Shown: positions 25,773 through 37,480 of the stretch, one piece after another
Numbering within the stretch: the first letter of the stretch is position 1
Layout: the number at the start of each line of letters is the position of its first letter
Origin: Planococcus liqunii
Lineage (GTDB): Bacteria > Bacillota > Bacilli > Bacillales_A > Planococcaceae
NCBI RefSeq assembly: GCF_030413595.1
Contig: NZ_CP129238.1
Span: 1,054,001-1,118,000 of the forward strand
Length of the DNA: 64,000 nucleotides
Direction of reading: 5' to 3'
Made by a program: the position numbers and the translations under genes
The notes under the pieces: generated by a model
Told to the model about the DNA's origin: nothing
What the model saw: the letters and a program-made list of their open reading frames with translations, nothing else
Database searches by the model: none

Positions 25773-26579
25773 ATGCCGATTATTTCGAAAATCACCAGAG
25801 GGAAAAGGAATCCGGAAAGGTACAATATTTACCTGGAGGAAAAATTCGCTTTTAGTGTCGATGAGGCGGTGCTGATCCGGTACCAACTGACTAAAGGCAA
25901 GGAACTTGACCAGTGGACCATCGAAGAAATGAATTTCGAAGATGAAGTCCGAAAGGCTTACAATAAAGCGCTCAATTACCTCGGGTTCCGCATGCGCAGC
26001 GAAGACGAAGTGCGCACCAAATTGAAAGAAAAAGAATTTGGCAATGCCGTGATCGATGAAGCCATTAAAAAGCTCTATACCCATAAATTTTTGGATGACC
26101 AGGCTTTTTCGGAAGCGCTCCTCCGCACTCAAATAAATTCCGGCAAAAAGGGGCCTCGTGCCATCCAGCAGGAAATGCAGAAAAAAGGGATTGATAAACA
26201 GATGCAAGAAGACGTATTGAATTCCTATTCAGAAGAAGAGCAGCTGGAAATTGCCAAAGAACTGGCGGCCAAAATCGCCGCTAAGGAAAAGATGAAAACA
26301 CCGAGCCAAATCAAGCAGAAAATCAACGATTCCTTGATGAGAAAAGGATATTCCTATACCTTGGTTAAACTGGCCATTGAAGATTTGGACTTGGAAAAAG
26401 ACGAAGACCAGTGGACGGATATCGTAAAAGAGCAAGGTGATAAACTGTGGAGAAAACACAGCAGCAAGCTGACCGGCTATGATTTGAAATCGAAAGTCAA
26501 ACAAGGCTTATACCAAAAAGGATTCCCCAGTGAAGTAATCAACGAATACATCGAACAGAAGGAGCAGGAAGATGACTGA
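25773..26579 (+). CDS. recX: Regulatory protein RecX
   Basis: A 268-residue RecA-binding protein that caps or destabilises RecA filaments. It has the three-helix repeat units typical of RecX: ALNYLGFRMRSEDEVRTKL, the YTHKFLDDQAFSEALLR segment and a duplicated C-terminal part. It is longer than E. coli RecX (166) but typical for Bacillales (about 264). The ATG follows AGAGAGGTG; a TATAAT at 25743-25748 serves as -10. An upstream in-frame ATG in the neighbouring divergent gene is not used. yfhH overlaps by eight bases. Confidence 0.93.
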   Translation: MPIISKITRGKRNPERYNIYLEEKFAFSVDEAVLIRYQLTKGKELDQWTIEEMNFEDEVRKAYNKALNYLGFRMRSEDEVRTKLKEKEFGNAVIDEAIKKLYTHKFLDDQAFSEALLRTQINSGKKGPRAIQQEMQKKGIDKQMQEDVLNSYSEEEQLEIAKELAAKIAAKEKMKTPSQIKQKINDSLMRKGYSYTLVKLAIEDLDLEKDEDQWTDIVKEQGDKLWRKHSSKLTGYDLKSKVKQGLYQKGFPSEVINEYIEQKEQEDD

Positions 26580-26904
26580 AGAAAAGCGTTACAGTGAAAT
26601 GGATGAACATGAACTGCGCAATGAAATCGGGCGCTTAAAAGAAAAAGCGAGAAAAGCGGAGCAGTTGGGCATGGTCAATGAATTTGCGGTTTTAGAACGG
26701 AAAGCCATTATGGCCGCAGCTTATATGATGAATCCTGAGGACTTTAAAAAGGGTGAAGTTTATCGCATCGAAGGCGACCCCAATGTCTTTTTTCAGATCG
26801 ACTATTTGAAGGGCCGTTTTGCCTGGGGATATCGCCTAGGTGGCGAAAAATACACAGAAGCGCTGCCGATTTCCATGCTGCGCCCGCTGAAGGAAGGGAA
26901 GTAA
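26572..26904 (+). CDS. yfhH: YfhH (DUF1811) family protein
   Basis: A 110-residue cytosolic protein of the DUF1811 family, directly downstream of recX as in Bacillus. Its N-terminus is helical (HELRNEIGRLKEKARKAEQLGM) and its C-terminus is an SH3-like barrel suggested by GEVYRIEGDPNVFFQIDYLKGRFAWGYRLG. GGAGCAGGA precedes the ATG within recX. Function unknown. The eight-base overlap implies coupled translation with RecX. Confidence 0.92.
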   Translation: MTEEKRYSEMDEHELRNEIGRLKEKARKAEQLGMVNEFAVLERKAIMAAAYMMNPEDFKKGEVYRIEGDPNVFFQIDYLKGRFAWGYRLGGEKYTEALPISMLRPLKEGK

Positions 26905-26908
26905 CCGA

Positions 26909-27169
26909 ATGAATGAAATGATTGATCAATTGATACTGGAATTGCGCGAAAAAAATCCGAACCTGTCAGAAGAAAAAGCCCGTACTTGGATTGAACTGTT
27001 GGTGTCTGATTTCGAATCTTCGTATGCCAAAGCCGGATACGATTATCAAGGAACAGCGGTAGTTGAAAAAGTGATTCGTCAATGGATCGAAAGCTACGGA
27101 GACCGCATCCATGAATTCGCTGGAACCAACCCAAAATACGCGCACTTATTGAACGAACACCAGAACTAG
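26909..27169 (+). CDS. yfhJ: YfhJ (WVELL family) protein
   Basis: An 86-residue protein of the WVELL family, named for the conserved segment that here reads ARTWIELLVSDFESSYAKAGYDY. It starts four bases after the yfhH stop, behind GAAGGGAAG. The order recX-yfhH-yfhJ is conserved in Bacillales. Helical and acidic, likely soluble, function unknown. Last gene of the unit before a terminator. Confidence 0.9.
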   Translation: MNEMIDQLILELREKNPNLSEEKARTWIELLVSDFESSYAKAGYDYQGTAVVEKVIRQWIESYGDRIHEFAGTNPKYAHLLNEHQN

Positions 27170-27203
27170 AAAAAACGCACACAAGGCTGTGTGCGTTTTC
27201 TCT
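27169..27203 (+). terminator. Terminator of recX-yfhH-yfhJ
   Basis: AAAACGCACACA, loop AGGC, TGTGTGCGTTTT with flanking A and T tracts; it is suitable also for the convergent yfhP gene. Confidence 0.9.
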
Positions 27204-27243
27204 TTGACTATAGGATTGCTTGAAAAGGGATTTTCGCCTTTCG

Positions 27244-28224
27244 TTAGTTATGGCTAAAGTCGAGTTTTTTCCTTAACTTGTCTTCGCTGAAGATCCAGCC
27301 GGTATAGGAGTTGACGACTTTGCATTGTTCGTTCAAGTGGGCAACGGCTACGAATGGATAATAATCGTTGCTCCGGTAACGCAGGTCGATTAAGCGGACT
27401 TCGTATAAATCGCCGTATTGGTTGATTTCCCATCTGTACAGAGGGGAGAAGGAAACAAAGGCGGATAAGTTTTTGTCTTTCAGTGCTGCTTGAATCAAAT
27501 TTGATTCGGGCAATGGTTTTTTTAGAAACTTATCGTAAATATTGATGGAACGGCCGTATGCTCTTCCTACATAATGATGGCGTTCGGTATCTGCCGCAAT
27601 CCGCCACTGGAAAAACCGCATCGTCGGAGCAACGATAATATTGGTCGTTCCGGGAATGGTGTTCCGGACCGCATGTTTCACTGCGTGTTGAACAGCGAAT
27701 CGTGCGATGTAGTAGAAAAACAGGAGTCCGTATAAAATCAGCATCGTCCATACCGGATTTGAGCCGAATGCCCAAAACATCAAGGCGATCAAATGAGCGC
27801 CGAAGATGATCGGGTCAAAGGTATTGATAACGCCGAGCGCTACCCAGCGGTTTGAAAATGGCCGGAGCGCCTGTGTTCCATACGAATTGAATATATCTAC
27901 GAAAACATGCAAAAACACGGCCAGGAAAGTCCAGAGCCATAAATGGAGTGAATTCGCTTCCGGCAAAATGAGCAGCAAAGCTGCTGTAATTAATAACGGC
28001 CATAAAATAACCGCCGGAATGGAATGGGTTGCCCCGCGATGATGGCGGATGTAAATGGCATTATTCCTTAACTTTAGAATGGTATCGATATCAGGTGCCT
28101 GGGAACCGATGATGACGCCTGCAAAAACGGCTGTCATTGTTGCTGGCTGGCTGGCTACAACGGGGTCTGCCATTGCAAGGCCGCCAAGTGCGATGCCCAT
28201 GACGATATGAGTGCCTGTATCCAT
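27244..28224 (-). CDS. yfhP: YfhP-type membrane-bound metal-dependent hydrolase
   Basis: A 326-residue protein with the membrane-bound YdjM/LexA-induced (DUF457) fold: TGTHIVMGIALGG at the N-terminus, a PDID segment, HHRGATHS and HVFVDIFNSYG histidine motifs, with four or five transmembrane helices in the first 180 residues. The C-terminal soluble region (about 140 residues) is specific to the YfhP group. B. subtilis YfhP is reported to regulate the neighbouring gene; this is not testable here. It lies divergent from mutY, as in Bacillus. GAGGGTG precedes the ATG. Confidence 0.88.
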   Translation of the reverse strand: MDTGTHIVMGIALGGLAMADPVVASQPATMTAVFAGVIIGSQAPDIDTILKLRNNAIYIRHHRGATHSIPAVILWPLLITAALLLILPEANSLHLWLWTFLAVFLHVFVDIFNSYGTQALRPFSNRWVALGVINTFDPIIFGAHLIALMFWAFGSNPVWTMLILYGLLFFYYIARFAVQHAVKHAVRNTIPGTTNIIVAPTMRFFQWRIAADTERHHYVGRAYGRSINIYDKFLKKPLPESNLIQAALKDKNLSAFVSFSPLYRWEINQYGDLYEVRLIDLRYRSNDYYPFVAVAHLNEQCKVVNSYTGWIFSEDKLRKKLDFSHN

Positions 28225-28349
28225 TGCCGCACCCTCTTTCTACTTGGATGTTGGTGTTGCTTTTATTGCTTGAGAAAAATGCCTATAACTAATATATACC
28301 CCGTAATTCTGCGGGATAATCTACTTGATCGGAGGCAGTCCAAATAGAA

Positions 28350-30157
<1,808 letters not shown>

Positions 30158-30258
30158 AATCCATTTGCTGTCTTTTCGCTGTATGTTTTCAGAATTGATT
30201 GATATAATCATGAAGACGGATAAATTATATACGGCTTAGACGAAAAGGTGGGATGGAC

Positions 30259-30804
30259 ATGGCGATACCCGTGGAGGGAGAGACAATACAAATCCACAGT
30301 TACAAACACAACGGCCGAATCCACCGTGTCTGGCAGGAAACAACGGTATTGAAGGGCACAAATAACATAGTCATCGGTGCAAACGAACGGACCATGGTGA
30401 CGGAATCGGATGGCAGAACCTGGATTACGCGCGAGCCGTCCATCTGTTACTTCCATGCCGAACATTGGTTCAATATCATTTGCATGCTGCGTGACGATGG
30501 AGTTTATTATTATTGCAATGTAAGCTCTCCATTTGTGTATAACAATGGATCATTAAAGTACATCGATTATGACTTGGATGTTAAGGTGTTTCCGGATATG
30601 TCGTATACCTTGTTGGACGAAGACGAATATGAAGATCATAAAAGGCAAATGGGCTATCCGGAAGTGATCGATCAAATTTTGCATCGAAATGTGGATAAGT
30701 TGATTGGCTGGATTAAACAGCGCAGAGGGCCCTTTGCTCCGGACTTCATAGAAGTGTGGACCAGCCGGTACGAATTTCATAGACAGTACCGGCTTACGGA
30801 ATGA
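30259..30804 (+). CDS. ygaC: DUF402 nucleoside tri- and diphosphatase (YgaC/Ntdp)
   Basis: A 181-residue cytosolic beta-barrel protein of the DUF402 family. S. aureus SA1684 of this family hydrolyses nucleoside tri- and diphosphates. Conserved residues include [33 protein letters not shown], and the metal-binding [11 protein letters not shown] and DEDEYEDH stretches. The start is uncertain between ATG 30253 and 30259; AAGGTGGG suits the second better. The neighbour ygaD follows as in B. subtilis. Confidence 0.9.
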   Translation: MAIPVEGETIQIHSYKHNGRIHRVWQETTVLKGTNNIVIGANERTMVTESDGRTWITREPSICYFHAEHWFNIICMLRDDGVYYYCNVSSPFVYNNGSLKYIDYDLDVKVFPDMSYTLLDEDEYEDHKRQMGYPEVIDQILHRNVDKLIGWIKQRRGPFAPDFIEVWTSRYEFHRQYRLTE

Positions 30805-30805
30805 G

Positions 30806-30837
30806 AGAAACCTGTTGCTTGCCAACAGGTTTTTCGT
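30806..30837 (+). terminator. Terminator of ygaC
   Basis: AAACCTGTTG, loop CTTG, CCAACAGGTTTTTC. It may also attenuate read-through into ygaD. Confidence 0.85.
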
Positions 30838-30861
30838 TTTGAACAGATTGGAGTGAACGCT

Positions 30862-32607
30862 TTGAGTACGATGCAGCGCTATATGAAATTTGTAAAGCCA
30901 TACTATTGGCAGATTGCGCTAACAATTTTTATCGGAATCTTTAAATTCGCAATTCCGCTTTTCATCCCGTTGCTCATTAAAATCGTCATTGACGACATCA
31001 TTGGAGCTAAAGGATTATCAAGCGATGAAAAATTAACCCAGCTTTATTTATGGCTTGGCGGAACCGCCATCCTCTTTTTCATTTTGCGGCCGCCGATCGA
31101 GTATTACCGGCAATATTATGCCCAGTTAGTCAGCAATAAAATCCTGTATGACATCCGCCAGAACCTCTACGGCCATCTGCAGAAACTGAGTCTCCGCTAT
31201 TACGCCAACACGCGTGCCGGGGAAATCATTTCCCGCGTCATCAATGACGTTGAACAGACCAAGAATTTTGTCATGATTGGGCTGATGAATTTATGGCTCG
31301 ATCTGGCGACCATATTAATTGCAATCGGCATCATGCTGACGATGGACGTACCATTGACCATTGTAGCGCTGCTGGCATTTCCGTTCTATGCCTTCAGCGT
31401 CAAGTTTTTCTTCGGGCGATTGCGTGATTTGACGCGCAACCGTTCACAGGCCTTGGCTAATGTACAAAGTTATCTGCACGAACGCGTTCAAGGGATGAGC
31501 ATCATCAAAAGTTTTGCGCTGGAAAAACATGAACAGAAATTATTCGATGCAACCAATGACGAATTCCTGGATAAAGCGATTGACCATACGAAATGGAATG
31601 CAAAAGCTTTTGCTGTCGTCAACACGATTACAGACATCGCGCCGCTCCTAGTTATCGCGTACGCTGGCTATCAGGTCATCCAGGGCAATTTGACGCTTGG
31701 AACCATGGTCGCTTTTATTGCTTATATTGAACGTTTGTATAATCCGCTTCGCAGACTCGTCAACTCGTCCACGACATTGACGCAATCATTTGCTTCGATG
31801 GACCGCGTATTCGAGTTGATTGACGAAGACTACGACGTCACCGATAAAAATGGCGCAAAAGATTTGAAAGTAGTGGACGGCAAACTGGAATTCCGGGATG
31901 TTTCTTTTCACTACAACGATGGAGGATCGGAAGTTCTTTCAGATTTAAACTTTACCGTTAAACCTGGAGAAACGGTCGCATTTGTCGGCATGAGCGGCGG
32001 AGGAAAGTCGACCATCGTGTCGCTGATTCCAAGATTTTACGATGTAACGGGCGGCGGCATTTACATGGATGACCACAATCTGAAAGATGTTTCCATTCAT
32101 ACACTGCGCGATCAGATTGGCCTGGTGCTGCAGGATTCCATTTTGTTCAGTGATTCGGTGAAATCGAATATCTTGATGGGGAAACCGGTTGCAAGCGATG
32201 CGGAAGTAGAGGCTGCTGCGAAGGCGGCGAATGCCCATGACTTTATTGAAATGCTCCCAGACGGCTACGACACCAAAGTAGGAGAACGCGGCGTGAAACT
32301 GTCCGGCGGGCAAAAGCAGCGAATTGCCATTGCGCGGGTATTCTTGAAAAATCCGCCGATTCTCATTTTGGACGAAGCCACTTCAGCGCTCGATCTGGAA
32401 AGCGAAGCATTGATCCAAGATTCACTGGAACGTCTCGCGCATGACCGGACCACATTGATTGTGGCCCATCGTTTGTCTACGATTACCCACGCAGACCAAA
32501 TCCTGGTGATTGACCATGGGCGCCTCGCTGAAAAAGGAACCCATGATGAGTTGATGAAATTGCAAGGAATCTATTACAATCTTTTCCAAGTCCAGCATTT
32601 TAATTAA
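30862..32607 (+). CDS. ygaD: ABC transporter, fused permease and ATPase (YgaD)
   Basis: A 581-residue type I exporter half-transporter: six transmembrane helices in residues 10-310, then an ATPase with Walker [10 protein letters not shown], the signature LSGGQKQR and Walker [13 protein letters not shown]. It works as a homodimer or with another half. The family exports lipids, drugs or peptides. The TTG at 30862 is chosen from GGAG upstream and from the typical start just before a [12 protein letters not shown] segment; the ATG three codons on and a GTG nine bases earlier are alternatives. Positional match to B. subtilis ygaD. Confidence 0.92.
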   Translation: MSTMQRYMKFVKPYYWQIALTIFIGIFKFAIPLFIPLLIKIVIDDIIGAKGLSSDEKLTQLYLWLGGTAILFFILRPPIEYYRQYYAQLVSNKILYDIRQNLYGHLQKLSLRYYANTRAGEIISRVINDVEQTKNFVMIGLMNLWLDLATILIAIGIMLTMDVPLTIVALLAFPFYAFSVKFFFGRLRDLTRNRSQALANVQSYLHERVQGMSIIKSFALEKHEQKLFDATNDEFLDKAIDHTKWNAKAFAVVNTITDIAPLLVIAYAGYQVIQGNLTLGTMVAFIAYIERLYNPLRRLVNSSTTLTQSFASMDRVFELIDEDYDVTDKNGAKDLKVVDGKLEFRDVSFHYNDGGSEVLSDLNFTVKPGETVAFVGMSGGGKSTIVSLIPRFYDVTGGGIYMDDHNLKDVSIHTLRDQIGLVLQDSILFSDSVKSNILMGKPVASDAEVEAAAKAANAHDFIEMLPDGYDTKVGERGVKLSGGQKQRIAIARVFLKNPPILILDEATSALDLESEALIQDSLERLAHDRTTLIVAHRLSTITHADQILVIDHGRLAEKGTHDELMKLQGIYYNLFQVQHFN

Positions 32608-32611
32608 TAGT

Positions 32612-32647
32612 GCTTAAGGCCCTCGAAAATTCGAGGGTCTTTTTTTG
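32612..32647 (+). terminator. Terminator of ygaD
   Basis: AAGGCCCTCGAA, AATT loop, TTCGAGGGTCTTTTTTT. Confidence 0.9.
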
Positions 32648-32676
32648 GCTCCAAAAATGATTTCTGAAAAAAACTA

Positions 32677-32704
32677 TTGAAATAATACTAATCTTACGTA
32701 TAAT
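32677..32704 (+). promoter_or_regulatory. Promoter of the app operon
   Basis: TTGAAA at 32677-32682, a 16-base spacer and a perfect TATAAT at 32699-32704. Confidence 0.65.
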
Positions 32705-32716
32705 AAAAACACATAG

Positions 32717-32731
32717 AATTTTCTGAAATAA
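32717..32731 (+). promoter_or_regulatory. CodY-box-like operator of the app operon
   Basis: AATTTTCTGAAATAA matches the consensus AATTTTCWGAAAATT at 12 of 15 positions. It starts about 12 bases after the -10 and abuts the ribosome binding site. A weaker 10/15 match lies at 32658-32672. CodY represses peptide uptake genes in rich medium in B. subtilis; regulation here is inference. Confidence 0.55.
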
Positions 32732-32746
32732 AAAAGGGGTGCCGAA

Positions 32747-33766
32747 ATGGAAAACCGAAAAACGATATTGGACGTCAAGGGTTTAAAGACATCCTTTTTC
32801 ACCGACGACGGCGAAATTCCAGCTGTAGACAATATAGACTTTCATATACGGGAAGGGGAAGTCCTTGGAATTGTTGGCGAATCAGGCTGTGGAAAAAGCG
32901 TGACTTCCTTGTCGGTAATGGGGTTGGTCCCAAGCCCGCCGGGGAAAATCACAGAAGGCGAAATTTTATTTCAAGATAAGGATTTGACAAAATTATCCGA
33001 AAAACAAATGCGGGCCATTCGTGGCAATGATATAGCAATGATTTTCCAGGAACCGATGACTTCTTTAAATCCGTTGTTTACAATCGGCGACCAATTGCGG
33101 GAAGCGGTAAAAATCCACAAAAAAGATTGGTCGAAAAAACAGATTCAGGAACGCGCAATCGAAATGATGAAATTGGTCGGCCTGCCTCGGGCAGAAGGCT
33201 TGATGAAAGAATATCCTCATCAGTTATCCGGCGGAATGCGCCAGCGGGTGATGATTGCAATGGCTTTGCTTTGCGATCCGAAAGTGCTGATTGCAGATGA
33301 ACCGACAACGGCACTCGATGTAACCATCCAAGCCCAGATTTTGAAACTGATCAAGAATTTAAATGAACGGCTAAACACAGCTGTATTGCTAATAACACAT
33401 GATTTAGGCGTCGTAGCAGAAACCTGCGAACGCGTTATTGTCATGTACGCAGGTAAAGTGGTAGAGGAAGGCCCGGTGCATAAAATTTTTAAAGATCCTC
33501 AGCATCCTTATACAAGAGGATTACTGGAATCTGTTCCGGATATGCGATTTAAGAAAGAGCGCTTGTATTCCATTCCGGGCAATGTCCCAAAACCAGGAAC
33601 GATCCGGACAGGGTGCCGATTTGCAGCGCGCTGTGAATTCGCTTTTGACCGCTGCATCGTAGAAAATCCAGATTTGTACCGGACGGAAGAAGACCACCAA
33701 ACCCGCTGCTTCCTATTTGACCCGAAGGAGGTGCAGGCACATGACAGAACCGTTGTTAAAAGTTGA
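32747..33766 (+). CDS. appD: Oligopeptide ABC transporter ATP-binding protein AppD
   Basis: A 339-residue peripheral ATPase of a peptide importer. Walker A is GESGCGKS at residues 44-51, the Q-loop is FQEPM, the signature LSGGMRQR and Walker [12 protein letters not shown] follow, and a C-terminal extension with [14 protein letters not shown] binds a [4Fe-4S] cluster or zinc as in DppD/OppD. The gene order D-F-A-B-C is that of the B. subtilis app operon (opp begins with A). AAGGGGTG precedes the ATG. It overlaps appF by 26 bases. Confidence 0.93.
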   Translation: MENRKTILDVKGLKTSFFTDDGEIPAVDNIDFHIREGEVLGIVGESGCGKSVTSLSVMGLVPSPPGKITEGEILFQDKDLTKLSEKQMRAIRGNDIAMIFQEPMTSLNPLFTIGDQLREAVKIHKKDWSKKQIQERAIEMMKLVGLPRAEGLMKEYPHQLSGGMRQRVMIAMALLCDPKVLIADEPTTALDVTIQAQILKLIKNLNERLNTAVLLITHDLGVVAETCERVIVMYAGKVVEEGPVHKIFKDPQHPYTRGLLESVPDMRFKKERLYSIPGNVPKPGTIRTGCRFAARCEFAFDRCIVENPDLYRTEEDHQTRCFLFDPKEVQAHDRTVVKS

Positions 33767-34724
33767 AGGCCTGAAAAAATATTTTCCGATCAAATCCGGA
33801 ATTCTTGGCCAAGTAAAAAATTACGTGAAAGCTGTAGACGATGTGTCCTTCACCGTAAATGAAGGGGAAACGCTCGGAATTGTCGGGGAATCGGGATGCG
33901 GAAAATCGACGACCGGCCGGATGCTCATGCGATTGCTGGAGCCCACAGAAGGAAAAGTGATTTTCGATGGCCAGGAATTGACGGCGCTTTCAACCAGCGA
34001 GATGCGCAAAGTGCGCCGGGATATCCAGATGGTTTTCCAGGATCCTTATGCATCGTTGAATCCACGGCACACAATTGAAAAAATCCTGATGGAACCGTTG
34101 AATGTACATAACCTCGGAGACCCAAAGGAACGAAAGAAAAAAGTTTATGAGTTTCTTGAAATTGTCGGATTAAGCAGCTATCACGCAAAGCGCTATCCGC
34201 ATCAGTTCAGCGGCGGACAGCGGCAGCGCATCGGCATTGCCCGCGCTTTGATGACCAATCCGAAACTGATTATTGCCGATGAGCCGGTTTCCGCTCTTGA
34301 TGTTTCGATTCAGGCCCAAGTTTTAAACTTGATGCAGGATCTGCAAAAAGAACTGAAGCTTACTTATATATTTATTGCCCATGACCTGGGCGTCGTGCGC
34401 CACATCAGCGACCGGGTAGGGGTCATGTATCTGGGCCAGATGGCAGAACTTGCCGACAGCGAAGCGCTGTACGAAAAACCGCTTCATCCTTATACGCAAG
34501 CCCTGTTGTCAGCAGTGCCGGTTCCGGACCCGGATTTCCTGCGGGAAGAAGTGGTGATCAAAGGCGATGTGCCAAGTCCGGCGAATCCTCCAAGCGGCTG
34601 CCGATTCCATACGCGCTGTCCATTTAAGATGGATATTTGTGAAACAACAGTACCAATCTTTGCGGAAGTTGAAAAAGGTCATTCTGTAGCCTGCCACCTT
34701 TACGAAGAGTCCAGGCCGCAATGA
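33741..34724 (+). CDS. appF: Oligopeptide ABC transporter ATP-binding protein AppF
   Basis: A 327-residue partner ATPase of AppD. Walker [11 protein letters not shown]-loop FQDPYASL, signature FSGGQRQR, Walker B LIIADEPVSALD, and the C-terminal CRFHTRCPFKMDIC cluster motif. The start ATG follows AAGGAGGTGC inside appD; the reading frame is open upstream but no better site exists. The heterodimer AppD-AppF energises import. The lipoprotein gene starts 29 bases after the stop. Confidence 0.93.
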   Translation: MTEPLLKVEGLKKYFPIKSGILGQVKNYVKAVDDVSFTVNEGETLGIVGESGCGKSTTGRMLMRLLEPTEGKVIFDGQELTALSTSEMRKVRRDIQMVFQDPYASLNPRHTIEKILMEPLNVHNLGDPKERKKKVYEFLEIVGLSSYHAKRYPHQFSGGQRQRIGIARALMTNPKLIIADEPVSALDVSIQAQVLNLMQDLQKELKLTYIFIAHDLGVVRHISDRVGVMYLGQMAELADSEALYEKPLHPYTQALLSAVPVPDPDFLREEVVIKGDVPSPANPPSGCRFHTRCPFKMDICETTVPIFAEVEKGHSVACHLYEESRPQ

Positions 34725-34753
34725 TAATAAATAACACAAATGGAGGGGTCAAT

Positions 34754-36376
34754 TTGAGAAAGAAAAAGCTCGTATCACTGGCTTTTCTGATGCTTTTATT
34801 GCTTGCGACAGCGCTTTACGGCTGTAGTTCCGATAATGCGTCGGATAACACAGAAGGGGACAGCGGGGACAGCGGAGATTCCGGCGAACCGAAAGTATTG
34901 ATCTTTGGCCGCGGCGGAGACTCGGTTTCACTTGATCCGATTGCCGTAACGGACGGGGAATCCTACAAAGTCACAAAGAACATTTTTGATACATTGGTGA
35001 ATTTCGGTGAACAGGATACAGAAATTCATCCTGGGCTTGCAACAGAATGGGAAGCAGCTGAAGATGGGCTGACGTATACATTCACATTGGAAGAAGGCGT
35101 GAAATTCCACGACGGCACAGATTTTAATGCAGAAGCTGTAGTGGCAAACTTTGAACGCTGGGCTGCAGGAAATGCAGACCAATTCCCATACTACGGGTCC
35201 ATGTTTGGCGGCTTCGGTGATGAAGAAGGCCATGTCATTGAATCTGTCACTGCAACTGGCGACTACGCAGTTGAATTTAAATTGAAACGCCCGCAAGCGC
35301 CATTCCTGAAAAACTTGGCAATGAGTTCTTTCGGAATTGCTTCGCCAACTGCATTTGAAAAAGCTGGCGACAAATTCGGCGATGCACCGATTGGTACAGG
35401 TCCATTCAAATTTGTAGAATGGAAACGCAACGATTCGATCACAATCGAGAAAAATCCGGATTACTGGGTGGAAGGCGAACCGAAATTGGATCAAGTCGTG
35501 TTCCGTTCGATTCCTGATAACTCTGCCCGCTTGAATGCCTTATTGTCTGGCGAAATCGATTTGGCAGACGGCATCACTCCTTCTGACGGTGCAACTGTCG
35601 AAGGCGATGATAAGCTTCAATTGTTCGAACGTCCGTCCATGAACGTGGGCTACCTTGGATTGACGACGACACGTGAACCGTTTGACGATCCGAAAGTCCG
35701 TCAGGCGATGAACCATGCAATCGATAAACAAGCGATTGTCGACGCATTCTTTGAAGGCCGCGGCGAAATCGCGAAAAACCCTATGCCGCCTGTAATCAGC
35801 GGATATAACGACAGCATTGAAGATTATGACTTCAACCCTGAAAAAGCGAAACAATTGCTGGCTGAAGCTGGACTTCCGGACGGCTTTGAAATGGAACTTT
35901 ACGCAATGCCGGTTCCACGTCCATATATGCCGGACGGCCAAAAAGTGGCTGAAGCCATCCAGAAAAACTTGGCAGATGTTGGCGTAACAGCAAAAATTGT
36001 TTCTTTTGAATGGGCAACGTATCTTGAAAAAGCTGCAAACGGGGAAGCGGATGCTTTCTTGCTTGGTTGGACAGGAGATAACGGCGATGCCGACAACTTC
36101 CTATATGTATTGCTTGACCAGGACAACATCGGTTCAAACAACTACACATACTACAAAAACCAGGAATTGCACGATATCTTGATTGAGGCTCAAACAGAAG
36201 TTGATGAAGACAAGCGCAATGATTTGTACGGAAAAGCACAAGAAATTATTCATGAAGACGCCCCTTGGGTACCACTGGCTCACTCAACTCCGCTTCTAGC
36301 AGGCGGCAAGAATGTAGTGAACTTCAAAGCACACCCAACCGGTTCTGACAAATTGTCTACTGTAGATTTGGAGTAG
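34754..36376 (+). CDS. appA: Oligopeptide-binding lipoprotein AppA
   Basis: A 540-residue family 5 extracellular solute-binding protein. The signal peptide begins MRKKKLVSLAF and ends in the lipobox LYGC with the lipidated Cys at residue 24, followed by an acidic Ser/Gly/Asp linker. The body has the family pattern GLATEWEAAEDGLTYTFTLEEGVKFHDG and ends in PLAHSTPLLAGG. It delivers peptides, possibly a nickel- or haem-type ligand, to AppBC. The TTG start is selected by GGAGGGG eight bases upstream; the upstream in-frame ATG at 34721 would put the hydrophobic segment too far in. A terminator-like hairpin follows. Confidence 0.92.
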   Translation: MRKKKLVSLAFLMLLLLATALYGCSSDNASDNTEGDSGDSGDSGEPKVLIFGRGGDSVSLDPIAVTDGESYKVTKNIFDTLVNFGEQDTEIHPGLATEWEAAEDGLTYTFTLEEGVKFHDGTDFNAEAVVANFERWAAGNADQFPYYGSMFGGFGDEEGHVIESVTATGDYAVEFKLKRPQAPFLKNLAMSSFGIASPTAFEKAGDKFGDAPIGTGPFKFVEWKRNDSITIEKNPDYWVEGEPKLDQVVFRSIPDNSARLNALLSGEIDLADGITPSDGATVEGDDKLQLFERPSMNVGYLGLTTTREPFDDPKVRQAMNHAIDKQAIVDAFFEGRGEIAKNPMPPVISGYNDSIEDYDFNPEKAKQLLAEAGLPDGFEMELYAMPVPRPYMPDGQKVAEAIQKNLADVGVTAKIVSFEWATYLEKAANGEADAFLLGWTGDNGDADNFLYVLLDQDNIGSNNYTYYKNQELHDILIEAQTEVDEDKRNDLYGKAQEIIHEDAPWVPLAHSTPLLAGGKNVVNFKAHPTGSDKLSTVDLE

Positions 36377-36384
36377 GAATGTTG

Positions 36385-36421
36385 AGAGGAGAGGTCATCT
36401 TGATTTCTCCTCTTTTTTCTT
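36385..36421 (+). terminator. Intercistronic attenuator between appA and appB
   Basis: AGAGGAGA and TCTCCTCT form an eight-base-pair stem with a 13-base loop, followed by TTTTTTCTT. A leaky terminator here would give excess binding protein over membrane permeases, a stoichiometry known for binding-protein transporters. Confidence 0.65.
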
Positions 36422-36458
36422 AATGTATACATATGCAAGGGATGGAGAGGTGGAGAAC

Positions 36459-37463
36459 ATGCTTCACTATATCGGACGGCGAATTATGCAATTGATTCCG
36501 GTTTTGCTCGGCATGACATTTATCGTATTTTTAATTATCCGGGCGATCCCAGGAGATCCTGCACAAGTTATTTTAGGCCAGCAAGCATCCGAAGAAGCAA
36601 TAAAGGCGCTGCGTACAACTTTAGGATTGGATAATCCTTGGTATATTCAATATTTTGATTACCTGAAAGGCTTATTGACGGGGGATTTGGGAGAATCTCT
36701 TCGCACCCGTACACCTGTAGTTGACGAAGTTTGGCCGTATTTGGCGGCTACGATTGAATTATCGGTATTTGCGATTATTATCGCTGTGATCATCGGCATC
36801 AATGCCGGCATCATTTCCGCTTGGTTCCAGAATTCCTGGTTTGATTATCTAGCCATGATTATCGCTTTGATCGGGGTATCGATGCCGATTTTCTGGCTGG
36901 GCTTGATGAATCAATGGATTTTCTCGATTGAACTCGGTGTTTTGCCGACGACCGGCCGGGAGAACGTGCGGGATCCGGTAGATGTCATCACGAATTTCTA
37001 TGTGATTGATACATTGATTACCGGACAATTTGATCAGTTGGCGACTGTATTAAAGCATTTGATCTTGCCGGGAACGGCGCTTGCCACGATTCCAATGGCG
37101 ATCATTGCCAGAATGACACGCTCAAGCATGCTTGAAGTGATGCGTTCGGATTATGTACGCACTGCCCGTGCAAAAGGGCTGAAAATGTTTTGGGTTGTTT
37201 ACAAGCATGCCTTGAAAAATGCCATTATCCCGGTTTTGACCATCATCGGCCTTCAGATGGGCTTGCTGCTTGGCGGCGCCATTTTGACGGAAACCATTTT
37301 TGGATGGCCTGGAATTGGCCGTTATATTTATGAAGCGATCGGTTTCCGTGATTATCCGGTAATCCAGTCAGGAATTCTTATTGTTGCGTTTATCTTTGTC
37401 ATGATCAATCTATTTGTCGATTTGCTTTACGGCTTAGTTGATCCGCGCATCAAATATGATTAG
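36459..37463 (+). CDS. appB: Oligopeptide ABC transporter permease AppB
   Basis: A 334-residue inner permease with six helices. The N-terminus LHYIGRRIMQLIPVLLGMTFIVFLI and the RAIPGDPA loop are the type 5A permease signature; the EAA loop for contact with the ATPases reads YVRTARAKGLKMFWVVYKHALKNAIIPVL. ATG behind GGAGAGGTGG; upstream in-frame ATG at 36423 is too close to the attenuator and has no site. AppC starts 17 bases later. Confidence 0.93.
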   Translation: MLHYIGRRIMQLIPVLLGMTFIVFLIIRAIPGDPAQVILGQQASEEAIKALRTTLGLDNPWYIQYFDYLKGLLTGDLGESLRTRTPVVDEVWPYLAATIELSVFAIIIAVIIGINAGIISAWFQNSWFDYLAMIIALIGVSMPIFWLGLMNQWIFSIELGVLPTTGRENVRDPVDVITNFYVIDTLITGQFDQLATVLKHLILPGTALATIPMAIIARMTRSSMLEVMRSDYVRTARAKGLKMFWVVYKHALKNAIIPVLTIIGLQMGLLLGGAILTETIFGWPGIGRYIYEAIGFRDYPVIQSGILIVAFIFVMINLFVDLLYGLVDPRIKYD

Positions 37464-37480
37464 GAAGGGGGAGGAACACA

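Noticed and set aside
34721..34753. Longer AppA with eleven extra residues
   Set aside because: It would push the signal peptide inwards and bypass the strong GGAGGGG site that points to the TTG at 34754.
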